This document shows, in pieces, positions 28,064-32,046 of a stretch of DNA of 32,046 bases; position 1 is the first letter of the stretch; every line of letters begins with the position of its first letter. Position numbers and translations under genes: made by a program. This stretch comes from Pedobacter sp. GTDB lineage: Bacteria > Bacteroidota > Bacteroidia > Sphingobacteriales > Sphingobacteriaceae. A model generated the notes under the pieces. The model was given only the letters and a program-made list of their open reading frames with translations. It did no database searches and was not told the DNA's origin. Location of the stretch: positions 1 through 32,046 of the forward strand of contig JACMOW010000139.1 in the NCBI GenBank assembly GCA_014377775.1, read 5' to 3'.

Positions 28064-28885
28064 ATGAAATTTTTGTGTCCACGTTGGGGCTCTGAAACTA
28101 TTGCCTGGCCTATTTTTTTAAAGGAGGTTAAGGATGCAAATTATTCTGGCATTGAATGGTTTCCTTTTGGCGAATCTTGTAGTTATCATGAAGTACTCGA
28201 TTTATTAAACCAGTACGAGTTAGACTTCACCATTGTAATGGCTGTTATCGAACCTTACACCACTTTCGAGCGATATCTGCAAAAGCTAGAAACGGATTTG
28301 CATCAACTGATGGAAATTAGAAGTGAAACTAAAGCGCCATTATTTTTTAGTGCCCAAGTTGGAAGAGAGTTTTTTAACGAACAGCAAATTGAAAAATGCC
28401 TAGTGCTTTGCAATCAGATTGAAGATGAATATAAAACACCTATCCATCAAGAAACGCATCGTAATAAATGGCCGTATGCCGCACATGTAGTGGAGCAAGT
28501 ATTAAAGAAAAATCCAGATTTAAAGCTAACGCTTGATGTATCTCACTGGTTTTGTGTTTCAGAGAGTTATTTAGAAGATCAGCAAGATGCGGTAAACCTG
28601 GCTATAACACATGCCAAACATATTCATGCCAGAGTAGGCAGCACGCAAAGCTCGCAAGTTTGGGATCCGGCAAATGCCGAATACGAAGAAGCTTTAACTG
28701 CACACCTTCTAATTTGGGACAAATGGGTAGCGCAAATGAAAAAGAATAACGAACCCATTACCATTACGCCAGAATTTGGTCCGCCTCCTTATTTAATAAG
28801 CGGAAACCGAACACTATCTTTAAGGGATGAACAATGGAGAATAAATTTATGGATGAAAGATTTTTTAAAAAATAGATATACATGA
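28064..28885 (+). CDS. Sugar phosphate isomerase/epimerase-like TIM barrel (AP endonuclease family 2 fold)
   Basis: YSGIEWFPFGES; PIHQETHRNKWPY; LKLTLDVSHWFCVSE; HAKHIHARVGSTQSSQV; ITITPEFGPPPYL; presumptive metal ligands in these blocks. Confidence 0.8.
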   Translation: MKFLCPRWGSETIAWPIFLKEVKDANYSGIEWFPFGESCSYHEVLDLLNQYELDFTIVMAVIEPYTTFERYLQKLETDLHQLMEIRSETKAPLFFSAQVGREFFNEQQIEKCLVLCNQIEDEYKTPIHQETHRNKWPYAAHVVEQVLKKNPDLKLTLDVSHWFCVSESYLEDQQDAVNLAITHAKHIHARVGSTQSSQVWDPANAEYEEALTAHLLIWDKWVAQMKKNNEPITITPEFGPPPYLISGNRTLSLRDEQWRINLWMKDFLKNRYT

Positions 28886-31728
28886 AAAGAAGATCTTTCT
28901 TGCAAAAAACCACTATTTTATCGGCTGCCACTTTAGTAGCACTACACAATACTACTTTTGCCAACACTTTTATGCAGCTTGTTGAAGACGATTTTAAAAA
29001 TCCAGTGAGTAACTATCGCCCTTTTGTAAGATGGTGGTGGAATGGTAATAAAATAGAAAAATCTGAACTGGCCAGAGAACTTAAACTCTTAAAAGATGCT
29101 GGTATTGGCGGGGTAGAAATTAATCCAATCTCTTTTCCATCTAATACAGACGATATGGGCATCGAATCTGTAGAATGGTTAAGCGATGAATGGGTAGATC
29201 TTTTGAAATTTACGTTAACAGAAGCCAAAAAACTAGATCTAACTTGCGATCTTTTAGCAGGTACTGGATTTCCTTTTGGTGCTGCATTTTTAGAAGACGA
29301 CGAACGTGCACAGGTGGTTGTGGTAGCGGTAAAAAAACTAGAAGGTCCATTGAAAACTGAAATCTCGCTTTTCGATATTTTTAAGGAAGCAGATCCTGCC
29401 ACTTTAAGTCCGTATACAGGGCGCAAAATGGAAATTCTCGAACTAAATGTTGTTCCAGATCCTTTAATTAGCATGGATCAGGTAAAAAATATCACGAAGC
29501 AAGTTGTTAATGATGTGGTTAAAATAGATTTGCCAAAAGGGAAATTTGCCGTTTATGGTTTAGTAAAAATAGACGGTTTTATGCGGGTAATACAAGGTGC
29601 TCCGGGCGGTAGTGGACCAGTATTGAACCATTTTAATGAAAAAGCGGTAAAAAAATACCTGAATAAAATTACAGACACCATTCAGAACAGAATAGGGCCA
29701 TTAGCACCCTATATTCGCTCTTTTTTTGTAGATAGTTTAGAAATGGAAGGCGCCAATTGGACGAGCGATATGATGGTCGAGTTTAAAAAACGAAGGGGAT
29801 ATGATTTGTGTCCATATTTGCCATTTATCTTGTTCAGAACCGGTAGGATGGGGAATACGATCGACTTAAATTATGCGGTAAAAATTAGTCCTGATTTAGA
29901 AAAATCGCTAAATAGGATGCGTTACGATTTTGAGCTTACTAAAGCCGAGCTGTTTAGCGAACGGTTTTCGAAAACCTTTAGTGAATGGTGTACTAAAAAT
30001 AACATAAAATCGAGAGCACAGGCCTATGGTAGAGGGCATTTTCCGTTAGAAGGAAGTTTTGATATGGATATACCTGAAGGCGAAACATGGTTAAAATATG
30101 GTGTTGGAGAAGCAATTTCTGAAACCGATTTTACCAAATACCCTTGGCATTTAGGGCGTGGAAATACCATGATTAATAAATTTGTTTCGTCGGCAGCGCA
30201 TTTAAAAGATAAAAAATTAATCAGTTCAGAAGAATTAACCAATACCGACATGGTGTTTGCCGAAACCTTAGCGATTTTTAAAATTGCAGGCGATCAAAGT
30301 ACCATTTCTGGCATTACACACCCTGTTTTTCATGGCTTTAATTATTCGCCAAAAGCAGCTGCTTTCCCAGGTTGGATCACCTATGGTGGGTATTTTAACG
30401 AACAAAATACCATTTGGCCGCATTTTAAACACTATACCGATTATAGAGCCCGGCAATCTGCATTGTTGCAACAGGCTACTTTTTTTGCCGATATTGCCAT
30501 TATGGCGCCAACTGGCGATATGTGGGGCGATTTTGGTGCACAAATGGAACCTTTTCCTTCACGCGTTACGCCACCCTATCAAATGTTGGTTTGGGAATCG
30601 ATACACCAAAATGGAAATGCATGCGACTATATCTCAGAACAGGTAATCGCCGATGCCGAATTTAAAGAGGGTTCGATCTGTTATGGTTCGAGAAAGTACC
30701 ATACCCTTTTCTTAATAGAAGTTAAAAGTATCGAACCTCAAACCGCAAAGAAATTATATGAATTTGTGAGAGCTGGAGGGCGTATTTTCTGTATAGAAGC
30801 TTATCCGGAAAAATCTCTAGGCTGGCTAAACCATCAACAAAAAGATGCGGAAGTAAAAGAGTGGGTCGATAAATTAAAGCTTTATCCAAAGCAATTTATT
30901 TTCCTGTTTAAACCAGCATCTAATTTTAAAGAATGGTATAAAGCTATTCAAACCCAATATGCCATCACTCCTTATGTAAAAATTGCAAATCCAAATGCAT
31001 TTATCACGCAAGTAAGATATCAGACTAAAGACGCCGAAATTTTTATATTTAACAATGCCAGTGCCCATCACAGCATAGATTTAGCCACCCAATTTTTACC
31101 AGCCATCACAGCCAATAAACAAGCTTGGATTTGGGATGCAGTAAGCGGAGATAAATTTAAATTGGATTTGAAAAATGGTCAGTTCAAAACAAAACTCTAC
31201 CCGGCAGATTCTAAAATCATTGTTTTTAATGACGAGAAAAATGGACAAAACTGGCGCCCTATACCAGAAATAACAGCCAATGCAGTGAAGTTAAATCCGA
31301 AATGGAAAGCGGAGTTTAAACACATGAATGGAAGTATGAAAACGCAGGAACTACACGAACTACGTGATTTAAAAGACCTGCCAGATTTTACTCATTTTGC
31401 AGGTACAGTTTCCTATTCATCAACCTTAACATTATCAAACCCTAAAAGCCTTCAATATTTAGATTTAGGGAAAGTATTTGGCATAGCCGAACTGATTGTA
31501 AATGGTAAACATTTAGGCGCTACATGGTACGGTCGTAACGCTTTTGCAATCGAAAATGTGCTAAAAAAAGGTGTAAATCACATCGAAATTAAAGTAACCA
31601 CAGTAATGTTAAATTACATGAAATCTTTAACAGAAAATGTAACAGCACAGTACTGGTCTAATAATAGTAAAAGAAAAGAACAACCACTTCAATCGATGGG
31701 TATGGTTGGCCCAGTTAATTTATTTTAA
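28882..31728 (+). CDS. Large glycosyl hydrolase, GH106 (alpha-L-rhamnosidase)-like, exported (possible Tat signal)
   Basis: N-terminus MKRRSFLQKTTILSAATLVAL (RRxFL type); NYRPFVRWWWNGNKIEKSELARELKLLKDAGIGGVEINPI; FVDSLEMEGANWTSDMMVEFKKRRGYDL; C-terminal sandwich with LDLGKVFGIAELIVNGKHLGATWYGRNAFAI. Starts with a 4-bp ATGA overlap with the upstream gene. Confidence 0.75.
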   Translation: MKRRSFLQKTTILSAATLVALHNTTFANTFMQLVEDDFKNPVSNYRPFVRWWWNGNKIEKSELARELKLLKDAGIGGVEINPISFPSNTDDMGIESVEWLSDEWVDLLKFTLTEAKKLDLTCDLLAGTGFPFGAAFLEDDERAQVVVVAVKKLEGPLKTEISLFDIFKEADPATLSPYTGRKMEILELNVVPDPLISMDQVKNITKQVVNDVVKIDLPKGKFAVYGLVKIDGFMRVIQGAPGGSGPVLNHFNEKAVKKYLNKITDTIQNRIGPLAPYIRSFFVDSLEMEGANWTSDMMVEFKKRRGYDLCPYLPFILFRTGRMGNTIDLNYAVKISPDLEKSLNRMRYDFELTKAELFSERFSKTFSEWCTKNNIKSRAQAYGRGHFPLEGSFDMDIPEGETWLKYGVGEAISETDFTKYPWHLGRGNTMINKFVSSAAHLKDKKLISSEELTNTDMVFAETLAIFKIAGDQSTISGITHPVFHGFNYSPKAAAFPGWITYGGYFNEQNTIWPHFKHYTDYRARQSALLQQATFFADIAIMAPTGDMWGDFGAQMEPFPSRVTPPYQMLVWESIHQNGNACDYISEQVIADAEFKEGSICYGSRKYHTLFLIEVKSIEPQTAKKLYEFVRAGGRIFCIEAYPEKSLGWLNHQQKDAEVKEWVDKLKLYPKQFIFLFKPASNFKEWYKAIQTQYAITPYVKIANPNAFITQVRYQTKDAEIFIFNNASAHHSIDLATQFLPAITANKQAWIWDAVSGDKFKLDLKNGQFKTKLYPADSKIIVFNDEKNGQNWRPIPEITANAVKLNPKWKAEFKHMNGSMKTQELHELRDLKDLPDFTHFAGTVSYSSTLTLSNPKSLQYLDLGKVFGIAELIVNGKHLGATWYGRNAFAIENVLKKGVNHIEIKVTTVMLNYMKSLTENVTAQYWSNNSKRKEQPLQSMGMVGPVNLF

Positions 31729-31741
31729 TTAAAATGTAAAT

Positions 31742-32046
31742 ATGAAATTTCAAAAGAAAATAATTTTAATGCTGTTAATTTTGCTTCAATGCACAGCTGT
31801 TTTTGCAAAGGACTATAAAGCATCATTTTTTCATATCAAATCGGATGGCACTACCATGAATACCCGGTCTATACAGTTTGCTATAGATTATATTAACAAA
31901 AATGGTGGCGGTAGATTGGTTTTCTATGTTGGGCGGTATTTAACGGGCTCAATTCACTTAAAGTCTAACGTTACGATTCAGTTAGAAGAAGGTGCAGTGT
32001 TGTTGGGTTCTACTAATCCGTTCGATTATGATAGAATTGGGAATAC
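31742..32046 (+). CDS. GH28-like/polygalacturonase-family protein, secreted (3' truncated by window edge)
   Basis: Open to the window end: MKFQKKIILMLLILLQCTAVFAKDYKASFFHIKSDGTTMNTRSIQFAIDYINKNGGGRLVFYVGRYLTGSIHLKSNVTIQLEEGAVLLGSTNPFDYDRIGN, a GH28-type N-terminus. Absent from the ORF track because it has no stop in the window. Confidence 0.8.
   Translation, partial: MKFQKKIILMLLILLQCTAVFAKDYKASFFHIKSDGTTMNTRSIQFAIDYINKNGGGRLVFYVGRYLTGSIHLKSNVTIQLEEGAVLLGSTNPFDYDRIGN

Noticed and set aside
28552-28749. 65-aa ORF overlapping the TIM-barrel gene
   Set aside because: Out of frame with the conserved LDVSHW/HIHARVG coding region; Arg/Ser/Cys-rich shadow product.
29013-29474. 153-aa antisense ORF inside the GH106-like gene
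   Set aside because: Serine-rich shadow translation of a well-supported coding frame; no independent evidence.
30284-30646. 120-aa plus-strand out-of-frame ORF inside the GH106-like gene
   Set aside because: The main frame is continuous with coherent family motifs; the alternative frame shows no domain-like pattern.
1-32046. CRISPR array, tRNA/rRNA genes, intact transposon or integrase
   Set aside because: No regularly spaced direct repeats, no recognisable RNA gene sequences and no transposase or integrase ORFs were found by reading.

Overview
This is an AT-rich Bacteroidota window, resembling Sphingobacteriaceae/Pedobacter by gene style (inference). Apart from one helicase on the minus strand, every supported gene is on the plus strand. 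From left to right: (i) a minus-strand PIF1/RecD-like helicase with an HRDC-like C-terminus, cut by the left edge and absent from the ORF track; (ii) PUL 1 (~2.3-17.5 kb), with a carbohydrate esterase-like alpha/beta hydrolase, a hybrid two-component sensor/regulator, an alginate-lyase-family polysaccharide lyase (PL38-like), a GH2, a GH88-type unsaturated uronyl hydrolase and a SusC/SusD pair, which together suggest a uronic-acid-rich substrate; (iii) a convincing terminator, then an ~0.9 kb scar holding a degraded DUF1016/YhcG-type PDDEXK nuclease remnant and two identical palindromic LacI-like operator candidates; (iv) PUL 2 (~18.3 kb to the right edge), with a FucP/GluP-type MFS transporter, a second SusC/SusD pair, a CBM9-like protein, NagA-like, NagB-like, a PhyH-family Fe(II)/2OG dioxygenase, a sugar isomerase/epimerase-like TIM barrel, a GH106-like enzyme and a truncated GH28-like enzyme. 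Leading items for follow-up: the amino-sugar plus dioxygenase plus TIM-barrel cassette in PUL 2, a Gly-rich tandem-repeat insertion in the first SusD, a shared promoter element with identical spacing upstream of the esterase and the first susC, a perfect 13-bp hairpin between the second susC and susD, and the nuclease pseudogene. No CRISPR array, rRNA, tRNA or intact mobile element was seen.
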